5,766 bases of DNA. Origin: Oscillospiraceae bacterium (GTDB taxonomy: Bacteria > Bacillota > Clostridia > Oscillospirales > Oscillospiraceae). The notes beneath the pieces were generated by a model that worked only from the letters and a program-made list of their open reading frames with translations, ran no database searches and had not been told where the DNA came from. The stretch is taken from NCBI GenBank assembly GCA_029067025.1, contig JAIEFH010000112.1:1-5766 (forward strand), in the 5' to 3' direction. Every line of letters begins with the position of its first letter. The first letter of the stretch is position 1. The translations under genes were made by a program, and so were the position numbers. Shown here one piece after another: positions 5,754-5,766 of this stretch.

Positions 5754-5766
5754 ATGATTGACATAC
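5754..5766 (+). CDS. Start of a downstream gene, possibly mraY (partial)
   Basis: An ATG at 5754 opens a frame reading M-I-D-I before the window ends. AGGAG at 5738-5742 lies 11 bases upstream, slightly far but usable. The gap after murF is 44 bases with no terminator, so this gene would belong to the same operon. In dcw clusters murF is often followed by mraY, which makes the membrane transferase that forms lipid I. Four codons cannot prove that, and I leave the symbol blank. Another cell-wall or division gene is equally compatible with what can be seen. Confidence 0.5.

Overview
The window comes from a GC-rich bacterium with strong Shine-Dalgarno sites and an HPr that carries both the phosphotransfer histidine and the regulatory serine. 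Together these point to a high-GC Clostridia member of the Oscillospiraceae type (inference; no 16S or other taxonomic marker is present). Every complete gene belongs to a well-known housekeeping family. I found no prophage, CRISPR array, transposase, tRNA or rRNA gene.

Left part, minus strand, reading right to left: uvrC (DNA excision repair), rsmD (16S rRNA methyltransferase) and the first 13 codons of coaD (coenzyme A synthesis). The uvrC stop overlaps the rsmD start by 4 bases, and 3 bases separate rsmD from coaD, so these three look like one tightly coupled operon. uvrC uses a TTG start fixed by a strong ribosome binding site.

Middle, minus strand: a free-standing HPr gene (ptsH-like) has its own sigma-A-type promoter and a near-ideal intrinsic terminator, so it appears to be a single-gene unit. 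Between that terminator and uvrC lies about 150 bases of non-coding, GC-rich sequence. It is bounded by a 12-base direct repeat and built around an 18-bp imperfect hairpin. This is the least explained part of the window and may be a dispersed repeat.

Right part, plus strand: an AT-richer intergenic region carries divergent promoters, one for HPr and one for ddl. ddl (D-Ala-D-Ala ligase) and murF (which joins that dipeptide to the UDP-MurNAc-tripeptide) are consecutive steps of cytoplasmic peptidoglycan precursor synthesis and are clearly co-transcribed. A further start codon with a ribosome binding site lies 45 bases after murF, at the right edge. By dcw-cluster convention it may be mraY, but only four codons are visible.
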